A DNA stretch of 9,566 bases from an uncultured Chthoniobacterales bacterium (GCA_934667795.1 CAKUMP010000077.1:1-9566), one strand, 5' to 3'. Positions 1 through 6,260 are shown, counted from the first letter of the stretch. Notes: generated by a model from the letters alone, not told the origin. Numbers and translations are program-made.

Positions 1-875
1 TCATCATCTTTTTCCCATTCCAAAAGTTTGAAAAGCAAAGATTCCGCTTCTGGAATGTGCGGACAAGCAAAGATCTCGACCATGTCGTATCGAGTAAGAC
101 ATTCTTTGGAGCGATATAACTCCGCGAGAGTTTCGAGGGTTTCCAGCGAACGCATTGGAGCAATGGCGATCAAAACCCATTTTAGCAAATAGTCTGACTC
201 GTAATCAAAATACTCGAGCAGGCGTGGAAAAGCAGTGCGGAGATTAAGGAGTCCTGCAAGATAGACGGCTATTTCGGAAAAACTATGTTGTACGGATTCA
301 GGTTGATTGAAATCAAAAGACAACCATTCATGAGTCAGACGTTCCAATTCGGGACGGCACGCTTCTTCTTCCAGCAATCGTTTGCAAAGCAATTCTATTT
401 TTGTAGAGGTGTTGGCTTCTTTTCCATAAAGCTGACGTATTTCCTTATGAAGAAGTTCAATACATTTTTCCGCAGGAAGCGCATGATATTGAAAAAGTTG
501 CCGTATTTCGGTGAGGAAAAATTGCTCTGCTTTTTTCGGGATGGCCTTCTTAAAGTCGTCCATTTTTTCCTGAAGAAAAGAAATTGGAGTCTTGAGAATG
601 ATCCATTGGAAAAGAATCATGGACTCATGAGTGTAAGGTTGCTGGGAGACTCGCTTTATTACCCAATTGATCGTCGTTTCATCAATGGCAAAGTCCTGGA
701 TGGAATAAGGATATGAGAAAGCAGTAGACCACCCGTATTGATCGATCGCCTTGACAAATGCCTGAGGGATATCCGGTCCTTGGTCTCCTGCTTCATAAAG
801 TGTCTGGAAGACCAGGTTGCGAACATGGGGATCAGGATGCATGAGCGCCTGGACATATTTTTCTCTGGGAATCAT
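1..875 (-). CDS. HEAT-like repeat protein of unknown function, 3' end cut by window edge
   Basis: An uninterrupted frame of 291 codons runs from ATG 875 to the left edge without a stop, so the protein continues beyond the window. I do not recognise a named family. The N-terminus (MIPREKYVQALMHPDPHVRN) and the later stretch around residues 205-265 look like paired amphipathic helices of the HEAT/ARM type, with leucine, isoleucine and alanine at helical spacing. No signal peptide, membrane segment or catalytic motif is visible. Such repeats usually form scaffolds that bind proteins, but no partner can be named. An in-frame ATG at 899 would add 8 residues. I prefer 875 because a candidate -10 box overlaps 899. 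Neither start has a Shine-Dalgarno sequence. The gene lies downstream of the rpsU terminator and so is probably transcribed separately. Confidence 0.75.
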   Translation of the reverse strand, partial: MIPREKYVQALMHPDPHVRNLVFQTLYEAGDQGPDIPQAFVKAIDQYGWSTAFSYPYSIQDFAIDETTINWVIKRVSQQPYTHESMILFQWIILKTPISFLQEKMDDFKKAIPKKAEQFFLTEIRQLFQYHALPAEKCIELLHKEIRQLYGKEANTSTKIELLCKRLLEEEACRPELERLTHEWLSFDFNQPESVQHSFSEIAVYLAGLLNLRTAFPRLLEYFDYESDYLLKWVLIAIAPMRSLETLETLAELYRSKECLTRYDMVEIFACPHIPEAESLLFKLLEWEKDD

Positions 876-897
876 AAATAAAACGGGGTGTAGCCCC

Positions 898-927
898 ATA
901 TTGCAGTTGTTTTAATTTGTTCGTCAA
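898..927 (-). promoter_or_regulatory. Candidate sigma-70 promoter of the HEAT-like gene
   Basis: On the minus strand TTGACG (927-922) and CAATAT (903-898) are separated by 18 bp. The predicted transcript would start near 891 and leave a leader of about 16 nt before ATG 875. The -10 box is a fair but not strong match, so this remains a candidate. Confidence 0.4.
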
Positions 928-942
928 GCGAAGAGAGGCGGG

Positions 943-959
943 CAGTTGACAGTTGACAG
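943..959. repeat. Short tandem repeat, CAGTTGA unit
   Basis: CAGTTGA is present twice in tandem and followed by CAG, giving 2.4 units of 7 bp. It lies in the GC-rich spacer between the HEAT-like gene and rpsU, next to repeat copy D. It contains TTGAC strings that mimic -35 boxes, but no matching -10 box was found on the plus strand. Confidence 0.7.
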
Positions 960-981
960 GGGCTGGCGCAGGGCGGCGCGG

Positions 982-1008
982 GGCCGTCGGGGCCGTCGGG
1001 GCTCCAAG
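982..1008 (-). repeat. Intergenic GC-rich repeat, copy D
   Basis: Read on the minus strand, these 27 bases match copy A (4381-4407) at 22 of 27 positions without gaps. Within the copy GGGGCCGTC is repeated in tandem (980-988 and 989-997), so part of the similarity could come from local tandem duplication of GC-rich sequence. This is the weakest of the four clear copies. It sits between the rpsU terminator and the promoter of the HEAT-like gene. Confidence 0.5.
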
Positions 1009-1012
1009 GGAC

Positions 1013-1072
1013 AAAAAAAACGACCGTATTGAGTTGCCATGAGGTCATGGGCTATTCAATACGGTCGTTTTT
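1013..1072. terminator. Bidirectional intrinsic terminator downstream of rpsU
   Basis: CGACCGTATTGA (1021-1032) pairs perfectly with TCAATACGGTCG (1056-1067). An inner stem CCATGA/TCATGG (1037-1042 with 1045-1050) extends the hairpin. Eight A on the left and five T on the right give a U-tract in either direction; the 8-U tract serves transcripts coming from rpsU on the minus strand. It isolates rpsU from the HEAT-like gene. Confidence 0.92.
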
Positions 1073-1084
1073 GAAAAATCGTAG

Positions 1085-1128
1085 AGTTTCTTTAGAAACT
1101 TACTGGAATCCCTGTGGGATCAGGGATT
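1085..1128 (-). other. Two tandem hairpins over and after the rpsU stop codon
   Basis: AATCCCTG (1107-1114) and CAGGGATT (1121-1128) form a perfect 8-bp stem with a 6-nt loop that encloses the rpsU stop codon (1122-1120). A second stem, AGTTTC/GAAACT (1085-1090 with 1095-1100), follows 6 nt further on, ahead of the intrinsic terminator. Neither has its own U-tract. They may protect the 3' end of the transcript, but this is inference. Confidence 0.6.
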
Positions 1129-1314
1129 GAAGCGGAATTTGAGCTTCGCACGCTTGGCGTTTGCTTTTGCTTTACGACGTGCTTTCTGAGTGGGAGTTTC
1201 GAAAGCACGGAGACGACGGACTTCTTCGAGGATTCCTTCGGAGTCCAATTTGTTTTTCAAACGTTTTAGAGCGCGATCGATCGGCTCTCCTTTGCGTACT
1301 GTTACTTCTGGCAT
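1120..1314 (-). CDS. rpsU: 30S ribosomal protein S21
   Basis: This 64-residue basic protein has the S21 pattern: MPEVTVRKGEPIDRALKRLK at the N-terminus, then a central R-R-L-R-A-F-E-TPTQKARRK region, and a tail rich in lysine and arginine ending KLKFRFNP. S21 joins the 30S subunit late and helps messenger RNA base-pair with the 3' end of 16S rRNA during initiation. Length is normal for the family. The start is supported by AAGGA (1324-1320) 5 nt before the ATG, one of the clearer ribosome binding sites in the window. It has its own promoter within the 175-bp gap after secDF and a strong terminator after it, so it is probably a monocistronic unit. Its stop codon lies inside a perfect small hairpin (1107-1128). 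Confidence 0.96.
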   Translation of the reverse strand: MPEVTVRKGEPIDRALKRLKNKLDSEGILEEVRRLRAFETPTQKARRKAKANAKRAKLKFRFNP

Positions 1315-1377
1315 GTAATTCCTTGTTTTTAAAAATTGAAAATAAATATTTGATAATCCACTTTTACGGGAAAATGG

Positions 1378-1406
1378 ATCGTAGAGAGGATTTGAGAATG
1401 TGTCAA
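1378..1406 (-). promoter_or_regulatory. Sigma-70-type promoter of rpsU
   Basis: On the minus strand TTGACA (1406-1401, perfect consensus) and TACGAT (1383-1378) are separated by exactly 17 bp. Transcription would begin near 1371, giving a leader of about 57 nt that ends in the AAGGA ribosome binding site. Confidence 0.78.
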
Positions 1407-1434
1407 GAAAGAGTTTGTGAGAATTGATTAAAAA

Positions 1435-1469
1435 CGGGGTTAATATGTGGTAATCCGGGTTTAATATGT
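1435..1469. repeat. Pair of direct repeats with 21-bp period upstream of the rpsU promoter
   Basis: CGGGGTTAATATGT (1435-1448) and CGGGTTTAATATGT (1456-1469) match at 13 of 14 positions. They are offset by 21 bp, about two helical turns, so both would face the same side of the DNA. They lie 28 to 63 bp upstream of the -35 box of rpsU and just after the end of secDF. Confidence 0.55.
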
Positions 1470-1489
1470 TTTCTCTGACAAACCCCTGA

Positions 1490-3835
1490 TCAAGCCGTTT
1501 TCTCTTTGATTAGGTCCTTGGACTCCTGAATTTCGACTGCGAGGTCTTTACGGCGCCATTTTGTCCAGAGAAGGGTCACTGGGGTAGCGATGTAAATCGA
1601 GGAAAAGGTTCCGATGAGGATACCGATAATGATAGCGAAAGCAAAGCCTTGCAGCACGGGGCCTCCGAAGAAATACAGGGCGATGAGGGAGAAGAGCGTA
1701 AAGCTACTGGTCATGATCGTCCGGCTCAGGGTGTGGTTGATTGCTTCATTCATCACATTGATGGTAGCTTTACTTGTCCCATTGAGTTGTAACTCCTCGC
1801 GGATACGGTCGAAGATGATAATGGTATCGTTAATCGAGTACCCGGCAACGGTCAGAATGGCACCGACTGTAATGAGGGAGAATTCGAAACCGAAAAGCGA
1901 GAGGCAGCCGATAACGATAATAAGGTCATGAAAGAGGGCGACAATGGCACCGATCCCGAAGGAGAATTCGAAGCGGACAGCGAGATAAAGAAAGATCGCG
2001 AGAACGCCAAGAAAGAGTGCAAAAAGAGAGGTGCGCGCTAATTCGCCACCCACCACTGCTCCGATTGTTTCGATCCCATCTACGGTGAAACCGGCATTCG
2101 GGAAGGTCGTTTCGAGCTGGTTTTCAATAACGGATGCGGTGCCATGCGGTGCGCGAATGGAAAGGATTTCTGCTGTTGTCGCTTTTTCCCGGCTGAGGGC
2201 GAGGTCATTAATCCCCAACTCGCTCAAGGCGTTCAGAATGGTGCTATCCTCGATTTTTTCCGCCGGTTCTTCTTCAAAATGGAATGTGAGGAGATCTCCT
2301 CCGGTGAAATCAATTCCGAGATTGTCTTTTCCTTTGTAAGTGACCAATGCGATGGCCAGGATACTGATAACGGCGGCAAGCGTGAGTGCCAGTTTGCGTT
2401 TTCCAAGGAAATCGATATTGGTGGGTTTAATCAGGTTGAGCATGGTCAGGCGTTTAAGCCAGCCAAAATAGAGCATCCAGTTAAAGCAGTTACGGGTGAC
2501 GAGAAGAGCGGAGAACATCGACGCGGTAATCCCGACAGTGAGCGTCACTGCGAACCCCTTAACTGATCCCGTGCCTTTCCAGAACAGAATAGCAGAAGTG
2601 AAAAGGGTGGTGATGTTGGAGTCAAAAATCGCACTGAACGCTTTATCGTAACCAGCACGCACTGCCGCCGGAAGAGATTTTCCGGCACGAAGCTCTTCCC
2701 GGATACGTTCATAAATAAGAACGTTGGCGTCAATGGCCATCCCGATCGTCAGCACAATCCCGGCAATCCCAGGAAGGGTGAGGACGAAATTGAACATCGA
2801 CATCAATCCGAACAAGAGGATAAGGTTCACAAAGAGACCGATAATGGCCACAATCCCTGCAAAACGGTAATAGAGGAGCGTACAAATGATGACGAGACCG
2901 AATCCGGAAAGGATGGAAAGAACCCCGCGACGAATCGCTTCCGTTCCCAGTGTCGCGGAAACACTGCGTTCTTCTTCAATGACTACCGGTGACTCCAGAG
3001 GGTTTTCCAGGACACTCGATAAATTCTGCGCTTCTTCTGCGGAAAAACGGCCGGTAATCGTCGCACTCCCACCATAAATAGCTTCCCGAATACTCGGTGC
3101 AGACTGCACTTCGCCGTCCAGAATAATGGCAAATCGCTGTCCGACATTCGCCGCGGTGAGCTGACCAAAGAGATCGGCTCCTTCGCTATTGAATTGTAGC
3201 GCGACACCATACCCTTCGTTTCCATAAAAAGAATACGCGGAACGTACCAGGTTTCCGGGGATATCAATTGTGCTTTTGATAATCAGCGGTTCTACAAACT
3301 CTTCTCCGTTACGGGTTTCTTTGTTGTCGATTCGTTGCCAGCCGGCTGGAATATAACCCGTTCCGCTTTCCACACGATTAATGATAGAATCACTCTCAGG
3401 ATGTACCAGACGGAATTCAAGCTTGGCGACCCGTTGAAGTTGTTCCCGTGTGTTTTGAATTTTTTCCGCATCCAGCCCAGGAATCTGCACCAGAATGCGG
3501 TCCTCGCCCTGCGGCGTGATCAGCGGCTCACTTACTCCAAACGCATCCACGCGTTTCCGGATCACTTCCACCGCCTGCGCCTGCATGGTGGGCGTAATGA
3601 TATCCTCCGGGTTTTCTTTAACCAGCCGGATTAGAAAAGAAGACCCACCCTCAAGATCCAACCCAAGCTGGACCTTGTCTTTCGGCGGGTACACTGACTC
3701 AATACAAAAGGCAACCAGCAGAATCGTCAGCACCGTCCCTACAATACGTTTCCTGCGTTCGATCTCGGTGAAAAAATACCAGCCAAACATCCCCAGAATG
3801 AGGAGACCAAAAAAGAATGTGAATATTGGATTCAT
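1490..3835 (-). CDS. secDF: Fused protein translocase subunit SecD-SecF
   Basis: The 781-residue protein joins SecD and SecF in one chain. SecDF is an inner-membrane partner of SecYEG that uses the proton gradient to help pull proteins out on the far side. The SecD half has a membrane helix at residues 4-22, another at about 31-47, the motif LGLDLEGGSSFLIRL (57-71), the external P1 domain, and a membrane block (about 302-455) with TLPGIAGIVLTIGMAIDANV (353-372). The SecF half begins near 478 with a helix, then NLGIDFTGGD (505-514), GAVVGGELA (592-600), and a second membrane block with TVGAILTVAGYSINDTIIIF (656-675). D369 and D670 lie at the conserved membrane aspartates. The start has only a weak GGA element. 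YajC is encoded 116 bp upstream on the same strand, the usual partnership. SecD and SecF are separate proteins in E. coli; fusions are known in several phyla. Confidence 0.97.
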   Translation of the reverse strand: MNPIFTFFFGLLILGMFGWYFFTEIERRKRIVGTVLTILLVAFCIESVYPPKDKVQLGLDLEGGSSFLIRLVKENPEDIITPTMQAQAVEVIRKRVDAFGVSEPLITPQGEDRILVQIPGLDAEKIQNTREQLQRVAKLEFRLVHPESDSIINRVESGTGYIPAGWQRIDNKETRNGEEFVEPLIIKSTIDIPGNLVRSAYSFYGNEGYGVALQFNSEGADLFGQLTAANVGQRFAIILDGEVQSAPSIREAIYGGSATITGRFSAEEAQNLSSVLENPLESPVVIEEERSVSATLGTEAIRRGVLSILSGFGLVIICTLLYYRFAGIVAIIGLFVNLILLFGLMSMFNFVLTLPGIAGIVLTIGMAIDANVLIYERIREELRAGKSLPAAVRAGYDKAFSAIFDSNITTLFTSAILFWKGTGSVKGFAVTLTVGITASMFSALLVTRNCFNWMLYFGWLKRLTMLNLIKPTNIDFLGKRKLALTLAAVISILAIALVTYKGKDNLGIDFTGGDLLTFHFEEEPAEKIEDSTILNALSELGINDLALSREKATTAEILSIRAPHGTASVIENQLETTFPNAGFTVDGIETIGAVVGGELARTSLFALFLGVLAIFLYLAVRFEFSFGIGAIVALFHDLIIVIGCLSLFGFEFSLITVGAILTVAGYSINDTIIIFDRIREELQLNGTSKATINVMNEAINHTLSRTIMTSSFTLFSLIALYFFGGPVLQGFAFAIIIGILIGTFSSIYIATPVTLLWTKWRRKDLAVEIQESKDLIKEKTA

Positions 3836-3844
3836 AGTGACAGT

Positions 3845-3859
3845 CCGATTAAATATCGG
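3845..3859 (-). other. Small hairpin just upstream of secDF
   Basis: On the minus strand CCGAT (3859-3855) and ATCGG (3849-3845) form a 5-bp stem around an ATTTA loop, ending 9 nt before the secDF start codon. The GG of the only Shine-Dalgarno-like GGA lies in the stem, so it could lower initiation on secDF. The stem is short, so this is weak evidence. Confidence 0.3.
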
Positions 3860-3951
3860 GAAAACGTAAAATGAGGGTCAGTTGAAACGCTGTGCCGTTC
3901 TCTTGTTGCTTTTATAAAAAAACACACTGGAAAAACGTTTGTAACGGATGA

Positions 3952-4269
3952 TTATTCTGCGGTTTCTGCTTTCTTATTGGCTACGTGGCCTTTGTCGATT
4001 TCAATCTTCACGTTGTCATCGATTTTGATAATAAATGAAGATGGTTTAACGTTTGTGATGATGCCATGGATTCCGGAAGTGGTGATGACTTTATCGCCGG
4101 TGGCGAGTTTGGAAATCAGTTCAGCATGTTGTTTACGTTGTTTTTGCTGTGGGCGGATGAGGAGGAAATAGAAAATAATCCCGATAAAAATGAAAGGGAT
4201 AATTTGTGCAAGTGCATTTGGTGGAGCAGTTTCCGCCTGTGCCAGAAAGAGTAATGTTTGGTTGAGCAT
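3952..4269 (-). CDS. yajC: Preprotein translocase subunit YajC
   Basis: The 105-residue protein is a small single-pass membrane protein that associates with SecDF and the Sec translocase. After a short N-terminus there is one membrane helix at about residues 22-38, followed directly by the family signature FYFLLIRPQQK (33-43). A cytoplasmic domain follows with GDKVITTSGIHGII (58-71). The length is typical. I start at ATG 4269 because a longer in-frame start at 4338 would add 23 residues unlike the family. No Shine-Dalgarno sequence is visible at 4269. The gene precedes secDF on the same strand with a 116-bp gap that holds no clear terminator, so co-transcription is plausible. I found no convincing promoter. 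A 12-bp palindrome, AACGTTAACGTT, lies 40 bp upstream. Confidence 0.95.
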   Translation of the reverse strand: MLNQTLLFLAQAETAPPNALAQIIPFIFIGIIFYFLLIRPQQKQRKQHAELISKLATGDKVITTSGIHGIITNVKPSSFIIKIDDNVKIEIDKGHVANKKAETAE

Positions 4270-4308
4270 AATAGATATGAGATAAGTGTTAAAATTGAAT
4301 AAGGGGAA

Positions 4309-4320
4309 AACGTTAACGTT
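4309..4320. promoter_or_regulatory. 12-bp perfect palindrome upstream of yajC
   Basis: AACGTTAACGTT is a perfect palindrome about 40 bp before the yajC start. It adjoins GGGAAAACGT (4304-4313), a 10-mer that recurs exactly at 3858-3867 just upstream of secDF. A protein-binding site is possible; no regulator can be assigned. Confidence 0.35.
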
Positions 4321-4380
4321 GTCCTGCTGCAAGTGCAAGACGAGAATTTATTTTTAACAACGTCCCGGGAAGAGCCGAAA

Positions 4381-4432
4381 CTGGGAGCGTCGACGTCCCC
4401 GTCGGCCAACGTACCGTTGGACCATTTGCGCC
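4381..4432 (+). repeat. Intergenic GC-rich repeat, copy A, with CCAACGTACCGTTGG palindrome
   Basis: The left part (4381-4407) is the reference copy of the 27-bp element: it begins CTGGGAGC and contains the core CGACGTCCCCGTCGGC. It runs directly into CCAACGTACCGTTGG (4406-4420), an inverted repeat CCAACG/CGTTGG with a 3-nt centre. The next bases, ACCATTTGCGCC (4421-4432), resemble what follows the same palindrome in copy B. It lies between the end of the GntR-family gene and yajC. Confidence 0.7.
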
Positions 4433-4460
4433 AATGTTATTTTCTAAAACACCCATTGGC
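4430..4460. other. Inverted repeat after the regulator stop codon
   Basis: GCCAATG (4430-4436) and CATTGGC (4454-4460) are perfect inverted arms around a 17-nt centre, just after the regulator stop codon on the minus strand. No U-tract follows, so it does not qualify as a clear intrinsic terminator, though it may form a 3'-end structure. Confidence 0.4.
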
Positions 4461-4463
4461 AGG

Positions 4464-5615
4464 TCAGCGTGTTCGATGGGTTCTTTTGATTTTGCCATCC
4501 GGGAAACTGAGCCAGACTTCGAGTGGGGCAGTTTTCTCTTTACGAATTAATTGGCAGAGGAGGTGGATGCCTTCGTAAGCAACTTCGTAAGAGGGGTAAA
4601 AAAGGGCTTTGCTGTTTTCTGGCAGCCCTGTCGTCGCACCTTCTTCTGTGAGGAAGTACAAAAGGGAAGGGTCCACTTCAGATGCTTCAGGCAATTCGCG
4701 GAAAACATTGGCAACGGTATTGGTAAATGCACTTCCTAAAACTGCAATAGGGGTAGTCGTTCCAATCTTTTTTATAAATCTGGCAATAAGAGATGGGTGC
4801 TCATCCCGCGTATTCAAAGGCAAGAGTAACTGATGGGAGGATGGACATTTACAACCACCCAGATGCAGGGTCTCAAAAAAACCGTCCATCACTTCCTGCA
4901 TATATTTCATCGACAAAACGGGCCCGATCATTGCTGTTTTGGGATGTTTATCGGCAACAATGGCATTTCCAAGTGTTTTTCCTGAAGCAGAATGATCGGT
5001 TGAAACAAAATTGAGCCCGGTTCCTTCGACATGACGATTGACAACCATGACCGGAATATGCTGGTGCTGGCCATTTGTGGGGTAGTGGAAAGTACTCAGA
5101 GCATCTGTCCAGGGCTTGCGTGGACGATAAATAAGGATTCCGTTTACATTTGGAGGGGGCAATTGGAGGGTTTTAAGTAAATGCTCCACATCCGGGGTGT
5201 AGTGATAGGTAATATGGCAGTTGTGGCGTTTCGCTGCCGCGGAAAGCCAGTCATAATGTTGCTGGCGGCTTCCAAATTCATCCGGAAGAAACTCTTCGAG
5301 AACAAGGATGTTCGGGCATTTGATCGTATTCGCATTCTGGATGAAACTGCCTCGCCCCTGGGTTGCCGTCAGAATCCCGGCATCTGTGAGTTCCGAAAAT
5401 GCCGCACGAATCGTACGCCGGCTGATTCCCAGAATATCGGTCAACTCTCGCTCGGTCGGAATACGCGACTTTTCAGGAAGTTCTCCGGAATCCATACGAG
5501 AAATAATCTGATCCTTCAATTGGCGATACAGAGGAGTTGCCGCTGTCGAGTCCAACATCGCTCCAATAGAAGCAAAAATCTTTTTAATTTGTTGGGGCGC
5601 CAGTTTTTCACTCAT
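4464..5615 (-). CDS. GntR-family transcriptional regulator with LacI-type sugar-binding C-terminal domain
   Basis: The 383-residue protein pairs two domains. Residues about 26-93 are a GntR-type winged helix: TPLYRQLKDQI, then RIPTERELTDILGISRRTIR (51-70) as helix-turn-helix, then DAGILTATQGRGSFI as the wing. From residue 101 a periplasmic-binding-protein-like effector domain follows, with the LacI-type string VMVVNRHVEGTGLNFVSTDH (189-208), AMIGP (228-232) and a MQEVMDGF helix (239-246). Regulators of this build usually respond to a sugar or related small molecule and often repress transport or catabolism genes; the ligand here is unknown. It is cytoplasmic, with no signal peptide. No sugar genes lie within the window, so the target may be itself or distant loci. 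Its start has only a weak GAGA element upstream. Two palindromes in its promoter region suggest autoregulation. Confidence 0.92.
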   Translation of the reverse strand: MSEKLAPQQIKKIFASIGAMLDSTAATPLYRQLKDQIISRMDSGELPEKSRIPTERELTDILGISRRTIRAAFSELTDAGILTATQGRGSFIQNANTIKCPNILVLEEFLPDEFGSRQQHYDWLSAAAKRHNCHITYHYTPDVEHLLKTLQLPPPNVNGILIYRPRKPWTDALSTFHYPTNGQHQHIPVMVVNRHVEGTGLNFVSTDHSASGKTLGNAIVADKHPKTAMIGPVLSMKYMQEVMDGFFETLHLGGCKCPSSHQLLLPLNTRDEHPSLIARFIKKIGTTTPIAVLGSAFTNTVANVFRELPEASEVDPSLLYFLTEEGATTGLPENSKALFYPSYEVAYEGIHLLCQLIRKEKTAPLEVWLSFPDGKIKRTHRTR

Positions 5616-5662
5616 GATTATTCTCGTAATTATTCAGTATTTCCTTAAAAATCTCCAGTAGA

Positions 5663-5691
5663 ATAATAGACCCATTAGAGATGTACATGAA
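5663..5691 (-). promoter_or_regulatory. Candidate promoter of the GntR-family gene
   Basis: On the minus strand TATTAT (5668-5663) is a good -10 box, and TTCATG (5691-5686) 17 bp upstream is a poor -35 box. A poor -35 would fit a regulated promoter. The palindrome ATGTACAT (5681-5688) overlaps the -35 side. Confidence 0.4.
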
Positions 5692-5712
5692 AAATTGGTA
5701 CCATGTGGTATC
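5681..5712. promoter_or_regulatory. Two candidate operators upstream of the GntR-family gene
   Basis: ATGTACAT (5681-5688) is a perfect 8-bp palindrome. TACCATGTGGTA (5699-5710) has perfect 5-bp arms around a 2-bp centre, with an outer G/C pair at 5697 and 5712. Both lie at or just upstream of the proposed promoter, where an autoregulatory GntR-type dimer could bind. Confidence 0.4.
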
Positions 5713-5741
5713 TTTTTTAGGGGAATGTTGACGTGTTGCCG

Positions 5742-5860
5742 TGCTGGGAGCGCCGATGTTATTGTGCCGGGAGTGTCGATGTCCCCGTCGGTCAGGTTAT
5801 GAAATATGGCGTAAAATGCCATGGGCGTGGGAGCGCATAAATGATCCAACGGTACGTTGG
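5742..5860 (+). repeat. Composite intergenic repeat, copy B
   Basis: TGCTGGGAGCGCCGATGT (5742-5759) and TGCCGGGAGTGTCGATGT (5765-5782) are direct repeats at a 23-bp offset, matching at 15 of 18 positions. The second extends through CCCCGTCGGTC, so that 5767-5793 matches copy A at 23 of 27. A hairpin, ATGGCG/TGCCAT (5806-5811 with 5817-5822), lies in the middle. At the far end CCAACGGTACGTTGG (5846-5860) is the exact reverse complement of the palindrome in copy A. Copy B therefore holds both copy A modules, with the palindrome inverted and moved about 50 bp away. It fills most of the 340-bp spacer between the regulator and rpsT, between their promoters. Confidence 0.68.
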
Positions 5861-5896
5861 TGCTACCAGGGATTTGAAATTTTTTTGAGAAACTTC

Positions 5897-5924
5897 TTGA
5901 CAAAAGCGTGGAAATATGTATGAT
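5897..5924 (+). promoter_or_regulatory. Sigma-70-type promoter of rpsT
   Basis: TTGACA (5897-5902, perfect) and TATGAT (5919-5924, 5 of 6) are separated by 16 bp. Transcription would begin near 5931, about 25 nt before the rpsT start codon. Confidence 0.8.
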
Positions 5925-5955
5925 TGCCAGTTCCAATTTACAGGAATAATATAGT

Positions 5956-6219
5956 ATGGCGAACACAAAATCAGCACTTAAGCGGGCAAGACAGAGCATT
6001 GTTAAAACGGAACGGAATCAGGCGATCAAATCTGCCTGTAAATCTGCGTTGAAGAAGGCGCAGGAAGCCATCACGAGTGGAGATAAGGAAGCTGCAGCGA
6101 AAGCTGTTTCTGTATTGGTATCCAAATATGATCGTGCTGCGAAACACGGGGTAGTGCATAAAAACCTGGCGGATCGCCGGAAACGCCGTTTTGCCAAGGC
6201 CGTTGCTGCTTTGGGATAA
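5956..6219 (+). CDS. rpsT: 30S ribosomal protein S20
   Basis: The 87-residue basic protein matches S20 throughout: MANTKSALKRARQS at the N-terminus, three long helices rich in lysine and alanine, and the late signature HGVVHKNLADRRKRRFAKAV (64-83). S20 is a primary 16S rRNA-binding protein of the 30S subunit and stabilises the bottom of the body. Length is normal. AGGA (5942-5945) lies 10 nt before the ATG, a rather long but usable spacing. It has its own promoter and a strong intrinsic terminator, and so is a single-gene transcript. The divergent regulator gene shares its upstream spacer, but there is no sign of common control. Confidence 0.97.
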   Translation: MANTKSALKRARQSIVKTERNQAIKSACKSALKKAQEAITSGDKEAAAKAVSVLVSKYDRAAKHGVVHKNLADRRKRRFAKAVAALG

Positions 6220-6220
6220 G

Positions 6221-6243
6221 AATTTAACGAAAAACGTTGAATT
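6221..6243 (+). other. AT-rich hairpin between rpsT stop and its terminator
   Basis: AATTTAACG (6221-6229) pairs with CGTTGAATT (6235-6243) around an AAAAA loop, with one G-U pair. It begins one base after the rpsT stop codon and precedes the main terminator, so it may add to 3'-end stability. Confidence 0.4.
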
Positions 6244-6260
6244 AAAATAAATTTTTAATG

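Noticed and set aside
285..716. 143-codon plus-strand frame at the left edge
   Set aside because: The opposite strand has an open frame over the whole 875 bases with coherent helical-repeat character. The plus-strand frame is its shadow.
1356..1379. Inverted repeat ATCCA...TGGAT in the rpsU leader
   Set aside because: It overlaps the -10 box and the predicted transcription start falls in its centre, so the RNA would not contain the full stem.
2144..2566. 140-codon plus-strand frame
   Set aside because: It lies wholly opposite secDF, whose membrane and signature motifs are clear. The translation has no recognisable motif and no ribosome binding site.
5181..5648. 155-codon plus-strand frame
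   Set aside because: It is antisense to the winged-helix and effector domains of the GntR-family gene, with a rich, unstructured composition and no family signature.
5742..5793. CRISPR-like spaced direct repeats
   Set aside because: There are only two 18-bp imperfect copies at a 23-bp offset, too few and too divergent, and no cas gene is present.
5634..5999. 121-codon minus-strand frame across the regulator-rpsT spacer
   Set aside because: It reads through repeat copy B and both promoters and overlaps rpsT. Its peptide resembles a frame through copy A only because the DNA repeat is shared.
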